From Pseudomonas floridensis (lineage in GTDB: Bacteria > Pseudomonadota > Gammaproteobacteria > Pseudomonadales > Pseudomonadaceae): a stretch of 64,000 nucleotides of DNA. The stretch spans positions 1-64,000 of the forward strand of contig NZ_MUIO01000012.1 of assembly GCF_002087235.1 (NCBI RefSeq), read 5' to 3'. The notes under the pieces are model-generated. The model did not search any database. It was not told the origin of the DNA and saw only the letters and a list, made by a program, of their open reading frames with translations. Shown here piece by piece: positions 53,612 to 63,221 of the stretch (position 1 is the stretch's first letter; the number at the start of each line of letters is the position of its first letter). The position numbers were made by a program, and so were the translations under genes.

Positions 53612-54628
53612 TCATTTCTTCCAGGTGGTCGGGGTGGGCTTGAAGTCGCGCTCGGGTGCCGCGAAGCCGCAGGCGCTGCCGTCGGTGTGCACCACCTCGG
53701 CTTCCCATGGCAGGCGATAGCGCCCGGCGGCCAGATCGTGCATGTAAGTGTAGGGGCTGTCCTGAGCGCCACCTTTGACGGCGACGTAACCGCGATGGCC
53801 GAACTGATAGATGTTGTTCTCCACGCCCCAGTTGAGGCGTGCTTCGCGGACCAGATCCGGGCGCAGTTCGCAGCAGACGATCTCATCGGCGCGCCCGCCG
53901 CCTTCGGCCATCACTGTGCCGTCGAAGTCGACGAACATGGCTTCGCCCATTGAATCGAAGGTGCCATCGGAGCCGCACATGCAGACGCTGGCGGTCTGCA
54001 TCAGGTTGGTGAAGGCATTGCTCTGATTGGTGATCTTCCACGAATGACGAATCGGCGCGGTATAGCCTGCGGTGCGCAGCATGATGTCCGCGCCTTTGTA
54101 AGCGCACTCTCGGGCCATTTCCGGAAACATGCCGTCGTGACAGATGATCAGCGCCAGCGTGCTGCCACGCGGCCCTTTACACACCGGGATGCCCAGATCG
54201 CCAGGCTCCCAGGGCTCGACGGGCACCCATGGGTGCAGCTTGCGGTAGTACAACTGAATCTCACCCAGGTCATCGACGATCAGCCCGCTGTTGAACGGGT
54301 TGCCGTGAGGGTTGGCTTCCATGATCGAGAAGCAGCCCCAGATCTGGTGATCCCGACACGCCTGGCGCAGCGCTGCGACTTCCGGGCCGTCCAGGCTGCA
54401 CATGATCTCCGGCGCAGTGCTCATTGACAGGCCGTGCAGCGAGTATTCGGGAAACACGATCAGGTCCATGCCGGGGTTGCTGCGTCTGGCTTTGGCGACC
54501 ATCGACACCACATTCTGCGTTTGCGCCCACAACGCCTCGCGGGTATGCGGATCGGGCAGAGCCAGTTGCGCCAGACCGATCACCACGCCATTGGGCGACT
54601 TGTTCAAACCACCAAGACCACTGGCCAT
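53612..54628 (-). CDS. amiF: formamidase (AmiF type, nitrilase superfamily)
   Basis: The 338-residue enzyme hydrolyses formamide to formate and ammonia. The nitrilase-superfamily triad is Glu61 (VFPEYSLHG), Lys130 (YYRKLHPW) and Cys163 (IICHDGMFPE). Family blocks EPWEPGDLGIPVC, FDGTVMAEGG and NIYQFGHRGYVAVKGG match AmiF formamidases more closely than AmiE aliphatic amidase. In this operon it may act on a formylated or carbamoylated breakdown product. It lies between permease and BiuH-like genes, 3 bp from the latter. Confidence 0.85.
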   Translation of the reverse strand: MASGLGGLNKSPNGVVIGLAQLALPDPHTREALWAQTQNVVSMVAKARRSNPGMDLIVFPEYSLHGLSMSTAPEIMCSLDGPEVAALRQACRDHQIWGCFSIMEANPHGNPFNSGLIVDDLGEIQLYYRKLHPWVPVEPWEPGDLGIPVCKGPRGSTLALIICHDGMFPEMARECAYKGADIMLRTAGYTAPIRHSWKITNQSNAFTNLMQTASVCMCGSDGTFDSMGEAMFVDFDGTVMAEGGGRADEIVCCELRPDLVREARLNWGVENNIYQFGHRGYVAVKGGAQDSPYTYMHDLAAGRYRLPWEAEVVHTDGSACGFAAPERDFKPTPTTWKK

Positions 54629-54652
54629 GTCATGCCTCCTTTAACAATGAGT

Positions 54653-55573
54653 TCATCGGGTCATGCTCAATTCACCGGGCGCGCCGTTCAGCGTGCGGCC
54701 GCGTCGACAGGTTGCGTACATCACGCCAAGGGTCAAGGCGTAGGGTGCGGCGGCGAACAGGTAATAACCGCTGCTGATGCCCACTGCCTGTAACGCCGGG
54801 CCAATCGCCCCCGCCGCGCCAAACAGCAGCGATGCCCACAGGCACGCGAGCGGCCGCCAGCGGGCGAAAATCACCAGCGCGACGGCCATCAGGCCCTGTC
54901 CGCTGGACAAGCCTTCGTTCCAACTGCCGGGGTAATACAGCGACAGGTACGCACCGCCGACACCGGCCAGCGCGCCACCGATGGCCGTGGCAACGATGCG
55001 CACCTTGATGGGCCGATAGCCCAGCGCCTGTGCGGTTTCGGCATGGTCACCCACCAGCCGCACCATCAGGCCCCAGCGCGTACTGCACAGACCCCAATGC
55101 AGCGCAAAGGCCAGTGCGACGCCGATGAAAAACAGCACGTTGATGTTCAGGGCCGAGCGCAGACGTTCTTCATCGCTCCACGCACCCAGCGCCAGTGAAG
55201 GCAGCATCGGCGCCTGCGGTTGAATGAACGGTTTGCCAAGAAAGAACGCCAGGCCGGTGCCGAGCAGGATCAGCGCAATACCAAACGCGATGTCGTTGAC
55301 CCGAGGCAGCGAGCAAGCGATGCCGTGCAACAGGCCCAGCATCAGGCCGACTCCGGCTGCCGCGCCAACGCCCAGCCAGGCAGAACCCGTCAGGCACGCA
55401 GCGGCGTATCCGGACATCGCCCCGGCGACCAGAATGCCTTCCAGTCCCAGGTTGATGCGGCCGCTTTTTTCGGTCAGGCATTCGCCCAGACTGACGAACA
55501 GGAACGGCGTACCGACGCGGATCGATCCGGCCAGCAACGCCAGCAAAAAAGTGCTCAGGTCGAGATCAGCCAC
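54653..55573 (-). CDS. BMP-type ABC permease 2
   Basis: The 306-residue membrane protein has about eight to nine helices and the BPD_transp_2 signature SGRINLGLEGILVAGAMSGY near residue 35-55 and VNDIAFGIALILLGTGLAFF. It is the YufQ/NupQ-like second permease of nucleoside/BMP importers. Its start overlaps the end of permease 1 by eight bases. Confidence 0.85.
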   Translation of the reverse strand: MADLDLSTFLLALLAGSIRVGTPFLFVSLGECLTEKSGRINLGLEGILVAGAMSGYAAACLTGSAWLGVGAAAGVGLMLGLLHGIACSLPRVNDIAFGIALILLGTGLAFFLGKPFIQPQAPMLPSLALGAWSDEERLRSALNINVLFFIGVALAFALHWGLCSTRWGLMVRLVGDHAETAQALGYRPIKVRIVATAIGGALAGVGGAYLSLYYPGSWNEGLSSGQGLMAVALVIFARWRPLACLWASLLFGAAGAIGPALQAVGISSGYYLFAAAPYALTLGVMYATCRRGRTLNGAPGELSMTR

Positions 55574-56675
55574 GTTGCAGCGCTCCGTTTTCGAGGGTGC
55601 CCGGTGCTTGCGCGAGCCTGATTTTCCATGCCGAGAGACGCCCGCTCAGCGCTTCCCAGAGCAGCAGGTTGGTGAACAGCAGCCCTTCCAGAATCAGCGT
55701 GGTCGCGTCCGGCAAGCCGAGACGGCGCTGCAACAGGCCGCCGCTGGCCTCAAGACCACCCAGCAGAATCGCGCAGACGATGATCGCCAACGGATGATGG
55801 CGAGCAGCGAAGGCCACGAGGATGCCGCTGGTGCCATACCCCGCGATCAGCGCCACGTTGGCGCTGCCTTGCACGGCAGTGACTTCGAACATACCCGCCA
55901 GCCCGGCCGCTGCGCCTCCGAGCAGACAGCTCAGCAGAATCAGCCGGTCCACCGGCAAGCCGATCATCAGTGCCGTACGCACATTGCCGCCGACCACCGC
56001 GAGGGCAAAACCCTTGACGCTGTGACGCACCAGTACATAGGCCAGCAAACAGGCAACCACACCCGCCACCAACCCCCAATGCACTTCGAAGCTGTCACTG
56101 ATGGTGCCGACCAGATAGGCATCGTCCAGCGGCGGCGTGGACGGTTTATTGAGGCTGGCCGGATCGCGTAGCGGCCCTTCGACCATCTGCCTGAACAGCG
56201 CCAGCGCGATGTACGACAGCAACAGGCTGCTGATGGTCTCGTTGACGCCCCGGTGCTGGCGCATCCAGCCGCTCAGGCCGATCCACAGCGCACCCGTCAG
56301 CATGGCGACGATGCCCATGCAGCCGAGCATTAGCCAGGGCGCCACGGGTGGCAGCCAGAGCGGCGTGACCGCAGCGGCCAGACCGCCGAGCACCAGCGCG
56401 CCTTCGCCCCCGATGATGATCAGCCCGGCGCGCGCCGGGAGTGCCACGCACAGCGCGGTCAGCATCAACGGTGCGGCACGTTGCAAGGTGTTTTCCAGTG
56501 CGAACCACGAGCCGAACGCGCCTTCGCCGACCAAGTGCAAGGCCTGCCAGGCGGGCTTACCCTGAACGGCGAGAAACAGCAGAAACAGCGCGCACGAGGA
56601 CAGCACTGCCAATAGCGTCGGCAGGCCGGGCAGCAGCGCGCCAGCCACTCGACGCAGGGTTCGCGAAACCAACAT
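55566..56675 (-). CDS. BMP-type ABC permease 1
   Basis: The 369-residue BPD_transp_2 permease starts at ATG 56675 (MLVSRTLRRVAGALLPG) and has about nine helices with RAGLIIIGGEGALVLGGLAA and HRGVNETISSLLLSYIALAL, family hallmarks of YufP/NupP-like subunits. It forms the channel with permease 2. It begins 10 bases past the BMP gene stop. Confidence 0.85.
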   Translation of the reverse strand: MLVSRTLRRVAGALLPGLPTLLAVLSSCALFLLFLAVQGKPAWQALHLVGEGAFGSWFALENTLQRAAPLMLTALCVALPARAGLIIIGGEGALVLGGLAAAVTPLWLPPVAPWLMLGCMGIVAMLTGALWIGLSGWMRQHRGVNETISSLLLSYIALALFRQMVEGPLRDPASLNKPSTPPLDDAYLVGTISDSFEVHWGLVAGVVACLLAYVLVRHSVKGFALAVVGGNVRTALMIGLPVDRLILLSCLLGGAAAGLAGMFEVTAVQGSANVALIAGYGTSGILVAFAARHHPLAIIVCAILLGGLEASGGLLQRRLGLPDATTLILEGLLFTNLLLWEALSGRLSAWKIRLAQAPGTLENGALQRG

Positions 56676-56685
56676 CGGGCGCTCC

Positions 56686-57795
56686 TCAGATCTGGCCAAC
56701 AACGCCTTCCACCAGATAATTCATGCTTTCCAGCGCAATATCGGTCTGGGCTTGAGCTACGCCGTCAGCGATCACCACGTTGCCCTTGTTGTCTTTGAGC
56801 GGGCCTCGGAAGATCACGAAACTGCCCGCCAGCATTTGCGCCTTGATGGCATCGGCTTTCTGCTTCGCTTCGGCAGTGACCGACGCGCCGTAGGCCGACG
56901 TTTTGACGAAGCCTTCCTTGAGGCCGCCCCGCAGGAAGTTGATCATCGGCGCGCCGCTCTGGATCGCCGCGACATGGGCGCGGTAGGGCGTTTCCCAGTT
57001 CCATTCGGCACCGGTCAGATAGCCTTTGGGCGCCAACGCGGCCTGGCTGGCGTGATAGCCGCAGGTCATCGCGCCGCGCTTTTCGGCGGTCTCGACGATC
57101 ACCTTGGGACCGTCGACGTGACAGGTGAGCACGTCGCAACCCTGATCGATCAGGCTGTTGGCGGCTTCTGCTTCCTTGACCGGCAATGACCAGTCACCGG
57201 TGAAAATGACGGTGGTTACGATGCTTGGGTCCACCGAGCGGGCACCCATGGCAAATGCATTGAGGTTGCGCAGCACTTGCGGCACCGGTTTGGCGGCGAC
57301 GAAGCCGAGCTTCCTGGACTTGCTCATGTGTCCGGCAATCACCCCGTTCAGGTACTGGGCTTCGTCGATATAACCGAAGAAGCTGCCAGCGTTCATCGGG
57401 TCGCGGCCTTCTTTCCACAGACCACCGCAGTGGGCGAAGCGCACGTCCGGGTATTTTTTCGCCACCTTGACCACATGCGGATCGAAGTAACCGAACGAGG
57501 TCGGGAAGATCAGCGTCGCGCCGTCCTGGCGGATCATGGCCTCCATGGTCTTTTGCACGGCCACGGTTTCCGGGACGTTTTCTTCCTCGATCACTTTGAC
57601 GTTGGGCAGCGTCTTGATGATGGCGGCCGCCTGCGCGTGGGCCTGGTTGTACCCGAAGTCGTCGCGGGCTCCCACATAGATGAAACCCACCACCAACGGT
57701 GCATCGGCCGCATACACACGGCTGAACGGCAACGCCGCGCTGAGCCCGATAATGCCCGCCAGTTTGATGAAGCTGCGACGATCGACATTCGACAT
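56686..57795 (-). CDS. BMP-family (PnrA-like) substrate-binding protein, probable Tat export
   Basis: The 369-residue protein starts with MSNVDRRSFIKLAGIIGLSA, a twin-arginine motif followed by a hydrophobic stretch, cleaved near YA-AD. The mature domain has GFIYVGARDDFGYNQAHAQA and GDWSLPVKEAEAANSLIDQG, typical of BMP proteins that bind purine nucleosides or related compounds. Here the cargo is predicted to be a ureide or N-carbamoyl compound because all neighbours are amidohydrolases. Confidence 0.85.
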   Translation of the reverse strand: MSNVDRRSFIKLAGIIGLSAALPFSRVYAADAPLVVGFIYVGARDDFGYNQAHAQAAAIIKTLPNVKVIEEENVPETVAVQKTMEAMIRQDGATLIFPTSFGYFDPHVVKVAKKYPDVRFAHCGGLWKEGRDPMNAGSFFGYIDEAQYLNGVIAGHMSKSRKLGFVAAKPVPQVLRNLNAFAMGARSVDPSIVTTVIFTGDWSLPVKEAEAANSLIDQGCDVLTCHVDGPKVIVETAEKRGAMTCGYHASQAALAPKGYLTGAEWNWETPYRAHVAAIQSGAPMINFLRGGLKEGFVKTSAYGASVTAEAKQKADAIKAQMLAGSFVIFRGPLKDNKGNVVIADGVAQAQTDIALESMNYLVEGVVGQI

Positions 57796-57810
57796 TGGTG
57801 CTACCCCTGA

Positions 57811-59631
57811 TCAATGAGCCGTGGAAGAAGTGTTTTGAGCGGCGCGATAGGCGCGCCAGCCTTTGAATTCGGTGATGTCCAGCGCGCCCGCGAGCCCGTC
57901 GGGCTCGCAGATGAAACCCTTGACCCACTGACCGTCAGCCAACTGCAGCGAGCCGATGCCCAGTGGCGCGGGAATGGCGGCGACGAATGCGCCGAACAGG
58001 CTGAGGGGCATTTCCCAGACTTCCACCTCGATCTGCGCCCCATGCGCCGACACGCGCACCAGTCCGGGTTTTGCGGGCGTGGTGTTTGCCAGCGCATACA
58101 GGCGATAGTCCGCGCAGGTGTGGGTCAGGTTGCACAGACGAGCGCCGCCTTCCAGCAACTGCCAGTTGAGCGGTTGCCCCTGAAGATGCGCGCCGACCAC
58201 GGCAACCCGCACGGTGGGAACAGTGAAGGGCAGAGGTGCCAGCGCCACGCTGTCGCGTTGATCGACCGTGCCGAAGTGGGCCTGCCAACCCGCCGCGATC
58301 TCGGCAAGACGCTGGTCAGCGCCCGCCGGACCGATCAGCGTGATACCCGCAGGCAGCCCGTCATCACGCCGATGCGCCGGAATAGCCAACGCACTCATGT
58401 TCATCAGGTTGACGAAGTTGGTGTAGTAACCGAGTTGCGAGTTGAGTTCGACCGGATTGGCCAGCACCGCCTCAATGGTCGGCATGCACGGCGCGGTCGG
58501 GACCACCAGCACATCGACATCGGCCAGCAACTCAGTGGCCGACCGGGTCAATTCGGCGAGTCGATAACGCGCCTTGAAGCCATCCACTGCATCGTACTGA
58601 TCGGCGCTCTGCAGAATATTTCGCACCACCGGATGAATGTCCGCGGCACGGGTTTTGAAAAACTCACCGACCGCAGACCGCCGCTCGGCCACCCACGGGC
58701 CCTGATAGAGCAGGGCGGCTGCCTCTATAAAGACGTCGAAAGCCACGTAAGTCAGTTCGACCTGTGGGTCGCGCTCGAGCGATTCCAATGCCTTGTCGAA
58801 CGCAGCGGCTGCCTGGGTATCGCCAAAAAACTCGCAGCGCTGCGGCACCGCGACCCGTCGCGTCCGACGCAGTACCGGCAAGGCCTGCACCGCCACGCTG
58901 CTGGAATCCAGAGCATCGAAATCTGCCATCACCTGCGCAACCTGCCAGGCCTGCGCCACATCGTTGGCAAAGATCGACGGGCAATCCAGCGTCCGACAGG
59001 CCGGCACCACGCCGCGACTGCTGAATAGCCCAAGGCTCGGTTTGAGCCCGACCACGCCGTTGAATCCCGCAGGCACCCGACCCGAGCCCGCCGTGTCCGT
59101 GCCCAGCGCAAAACACACATAACCTCGCGCCACAGCAACCGCGGAGCCCGAACTTGAGCCGCCGCTGACGTAGGCCGGATCACAGGCATTGCGCACTGCG
59201 CCATAAGGCGAGCGAACCCCCACCAGCCCGGTGGCGAACTGATCCAGATTGGTCTTGCCGATCAGAATCGCGCCGCTGTCCAGCAAGCGCTGCACCACAT
59301 GCGCCGTGCCAGCGGCCTGATAGGCAAACGAAGGACAGGCAGCCGTGGTTGGCAAACCCGCGACATCGAAATTGTCCTTTACCGCAAAAGGGATGCCGAA
59401 CAGCGGCAGCGTTTCATACAGCGAATCGCCCAGCTCTTCGGCAAGGCGATCCAGCACCTGCGCTCGTTCCAGCAGGCGAGCCAGTGGTTCCCGGTGAATC
59501 CAGACTTCCGGGCGGCCGTCGGCATCGATATACGAATGCACATCTTGCAGGAAGGCTGACAGGGTGATCTGACCAGAGCGTAATGACGTCTGAAGCGCGG
59601 CGATATCGAGAGCAGTCATGGGCGTGTTCAT
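57811..59631 (-). CDS. atzF: allophanate hydrolase (amidase plus C-terminal domain)
   Basis: The protein (602-606 residues) has an amidase domain (about 1-440) with Lys81, cis-Ser155 and nucleophile Ser179 (VKDNFDVAG, SGGSSSGSA, DTAGSGRVPAGFNG, numbering from ATG 59619). It also has the allophanate-hydrolase C-terminal domain (about 440-600, HTCADYRLYALANTTPAKPG, EMPLSLFGAFVAAIPAPLGI). It turns allophanate into two ammonia and two CO2. No urea carboxylase gene is nearby, so allophanate must come from biuret or triuret-like substrates. In-frame ATGs at 59631 and 59619 are both weakly preceded; the operator candidate lies just upstream. First gene of the operon. Confidence 0.88.
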   Translation of the reverse strand: MNTPMTALDIAALQTSLRSGQITLSAFLQDVHSYIDADGRPEVWIHREPLARLLERAQVLDRLAEELGDSLYETLPLFGIPFAVKDNFDVAGLPTTAACPSFAYQAAGTAHVVQRLLDSGAILIGKTNLDQFATGLVGVRSPYGAVRNACDPAYVSGGSSSGSAVAVARGYVCFALGTDTAGSGRVPAGFNGVVGLKPSLGLFSSRGVVPACRTLDCPSIFANDVAQAWQVAQVMADFDALDSSSVAVQALPVLRRTRRVAVPQRCEFFGDTQAAAAFDKALESLERDPQVELTYVAFDVFIEAAALLYQGPWVAERRSAVGEFFKTRAADIHPVVRNILQSADQYDAVDGFKARYRLAELTRSATELLADVDVLVVPTAPCMPTIEAVLANPVELNSQLGYYTNFVNLMNMSALAIPAHRRDDGLPAGITLIGPAGADQRLAEIAAGWQAHFGTVDQRDSVALAPLPFTVPTVRVAVVGAHLQGQPLNWQLLEGGARLCNLTHTCADYRLYALANTTPAKPGLVRVSAHGAQIEVEVWEMPLSLFGAFVAAIPAPLGIGSLQLADGQWVKGFICEPDGLAGALDITEFKGWRAYRAAQNTSSTAH

Positions 59632-59632
59632 T

Positions 59633-59646
59633 CATGTATACAAGAT
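59633..59646. promoter_or_regulatory. GntR-type operator candidate at the head of the ureide operon
   Basis: The palindrome TGTATACA is embedded in CATGTATACAAG, a typical FCD-GntR half-site pair (TNGTNNACNA class). It lies immediately upstream of the allophanate-hydrolase start, where the operon-encoded GntR protein would block initiation. Confidence 0.5.
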
Positions 59647-59810
59647 TGAATGTGCCAGAGCAGGTTTCGTGCCGGGGAGTGTGAAAGCTTTGTTTTAGAG
59701 CGGGTCGTGTGTGTTTTTCCGTCGAAAGCCTGGAGGCGCTGCGCGCCATTGCCGGGCGCATTCATGAGGGGGTGCACAAAAAAGGAACGTGCTGGTGCGA
59801 TCAAGCCCTA

Positions 59811-59951
59811 GGCTCTGTACGAAAGGTGGCTGCGCTCGGTGATGCTGCGTTAGAAACAGGCACGAAATGCGCATTTACAACACGTAGACTCCGCTTCCTT
59901 GCCTGTTTTTACCTTGCCTGACCTTCGCTCGCCCACTTTTCGTACAGAGCC
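59811..59951. mobile_element. 141-bp MITE-like element
   Basis: The left end GGCTCTGTACGAAAGGTGG and the right end (inverted) GGCTCTGTACGAAAAGTGG match at 18 of 19 positions. The element has no ORF of its own and is flanked by TA on both sides (59809-59810, 59952-59953), which could be a 2-bp target duplication. It looks like a MITE or the fused ends of an IS element; the donor IS was not identified. Confidence 0.6.
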
Positions 59952-60033
59952 TAAGACGCTTGAAGGGGGAATGATCTTTGTATTCCGTGCCGGCGTTTTG
60001 ATATTCTGCGCGCCTATCAAGGAGGCAAGACTT

Positions 60034-60834
60034 ATGCGCAGGACGGCGGTACTACTTTTATCGGCACTTATTTTGTCCGGCTGCGGAAAGCCAAAGCTTG
60101 ATGGAAGCTCGAATGAGGCCTTGCAACAATCGATTTCCAAGGTCGTTGCAGGTATGTCGGAGGAGGAAAAAAACCAGTTCAAGGAAGACCTCCAGGTTGT
60201 CGCAATGACCAATCTGGATTTGCGTGCGGTGTTCACCGGGCAGAGCAGCACAGACCTCGCAAAGCAGAACATGCTCACCAGTCTTGACGGCAAAACTGCT
60301 GCCGAAGTCGGCGTCGAGGCGAAAAGAATTCTTGTCGAGCGTGCCAATCGAGAGCACGAACAAGCGGTTTCAGAAATAAACGCGTTGATGGAAAAGCAGA
60401 AGAACGCGCAAATCGCCAAGAATCACCTGTCGAAGTTCGCAGTTCCCAAGTCGGCTTTCTACATGAAGAAAGACAAATACTATGTGAAGCCTTACATCGA
60501 TCTGTCTGTCGTCAACGGCACCGATCAGGTCATCTCCCGAGTTTATTTTATTGGCACCATCGCGACGCCAGGGCGCCCGGTTCCGTGGTTTAGTGAGCGG
60601 TTCAACTATGAAATCAGCGGTGGCCTGCAGCCTGGCGAAAGCGCCGACTGGACATTGGAAATGAACATGTTCAGCGATTGGGCCAAGATTCAGGCACCTG
60701 CCGGTGCGTTTTTCAGTGTCGAGGCTTACAGAATCGATGGCGCAGACAAGCAGCCAATCTATAACGCGGCAGGCTTGACCGAAAAGGAGCGCAATCGGCT
60801 GCAGGAGCTTCGGACTAAATTTGCAGCAAAATGA
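60034..60834 (+). CDS. lipoprotein with DUF6694-like N-terminal domain
   Basis: The 266-residue product has a lipoprotein signal (MRRTAVLLLSALILSGCG, Cys at about 17) and then KLDGSSNEALQQSISKVVAG, similar to the DUF6694 family, followed by a helical region (about 90-145) and a beta-rich domain (about 150-250, KYYVKPYIDLSVVNGTDQVI). The role is unknown; probably periplasm-facing. AAGGAGG lies eight bases before ATG 60034. Confidence 0.7.
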   Translation: MRRTAVLLLSALILSGCGKPKLDGSSNEALQQSISKVVAGMSEEEKNQFKEDLQVVAMTNLDLRAVFTGQSSTDLAKQNMLTSLDGKTAAEVGVEAKRILVERANREHEQAVSEINALMEKQKNAQIAKNHLSKFAVPKSAFYMKKDKYYVKPYIDLSVVNGTDQVISRVYFIGTIATPGRPVPWFSERFNYEISGGLQPGESADWTLEMNMFSDWAKIQAPAGAFFSVEAYRIDGADKQPIYNAAGLTEKERNRLQELRTKFAAK

Positions 60835-60928
60835 CCGCGTCTCGCCAGCTCAGACAGGCGTCTGGCGGTATGACAAGCGAACGGTGCCTGCCCGACTGCC
60901 AGGGCAGGCCTGTGCGCAGACACCGAAT

Positions 60929-61824
60929 TCAGTGAGCCGACAGCATCCAGCTCAACGTGTCATGCAGGTCCGGCGTGGTCCATCCCGGTACTGATGTTTT
61001 GAGACGGGCATTGCTTCCACACAACGTCTTCACTTCATTGTCCCGAATGAAATCAGGATTAACGCGAACCTCAATGTCGTGCCCGGTAATGCTCTTGCAC
61101 ATCTCGATCACTTCGCGCAGCGAATGAGTCACCCCTGAACACACGTTGATGGTCTGAGCCAGCGGCCGGGCCTCCAGCAAACCCCGATAAGCGCTGACGA
61201 CAGCGCGCACGTCGCTGAAATCACGCCATACATCCAGGTTGCCCAGTTCGATGGTGCTTTCTCTTCTGACAAAGTGCGAGACGATCTTGGGCAGCAGAAA
61301 GTTTTCAGCCTGTCCGACACCTGTGTAGTTGAACGGACGGGTGATGACGAGCGGAAGCCTTGCGTGCCAGAGGCCCGCCATGTGTTCCATGGCCAGTTTG
61401 CTCACGGCATAGTCGTTGGCGGGCGCGGGTGGGGTGGTTTCATCCAGTACACCGGAAGACGCATTGCCGTAGACATTTGCACTGCTGGCGAGCAACACGC
61501 AGTCGGGCGTTTTACCGCTTGCCTCAATGGCCTCCAGCAAGTTTCGCGTCCCGATCAGGTTGACCTGATAGAAGGCTTCCGGAGACCCGTGACCTACGAA
61601 TGCCAGTGCAGCGAGGTGTACGACGATGTCGGGCTGGATGTCGGCAAGCAGCGTGCAAAGCCCGTCGATGTCCTGTAGATCGACCTGATAATAGTTGTCG
61701 CTGTCCGACGGCTGACTGCCCATGCCGACTACCTCGCAACCCTGGGCGGCGAGTTCTGCGGCCATGAAGCTTCCCGTAAAACCGTGGATGCCCGTTATCA
61801 ATGCGCGTTTACCGGCGATGCTCA

Positions 61825-61825
<1 letters not shown>
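60929..61825 (-). CDS. rmd: GDP-4-dehydro-6-deoxy-D-mannose reductase
   Basis: The 298-residue short-chain dehydrogenase reduces GDP-4-dehydro-6-deoxy-D-mannose to GDP-D-rhamnose. It has the Rossmann loop TGIHGFTGSFMAAEL, Tyr/Lys in DYAVSKLAME and the substrate loop RPFNYTGVGQ. Position directly behind gmd (TGATG overlap) supports Rmd rather than a fucose-type reductase. The sugar is needed for A-band or common-antigen type D-rhamnan in the lipopolysaccharide. Confidence 0.88.

Positions 61826-63221
<1,396 letters not shown>

Larger units (their letters stand above)
59632..60033. other. 402-bp region between the ureide operon and a lipoprotein gene
   Basis: No gene is supported. It contains the operator candidate TGTATACA (59635-59646), then promoter-region sequence and a 141-bp MITE-like element (59811-59951), followed by AAGGAGG of the downstream lipoprotein gene. 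Confidence 0.55.

Noticed and set aside
59632..59680. sigma-54 promoter before the allophanate hydrolase gene (TGGCAC seen on the minus strand)
   Set aside because: The -12 half (TTGC) is not at the required distance; only the -24-like half matches.
59709..59921. 70-codon frame across the left end of the MITE-like element
   Set aside because: It crosses the terminal repeat and ends inside the element; no ribosome site.
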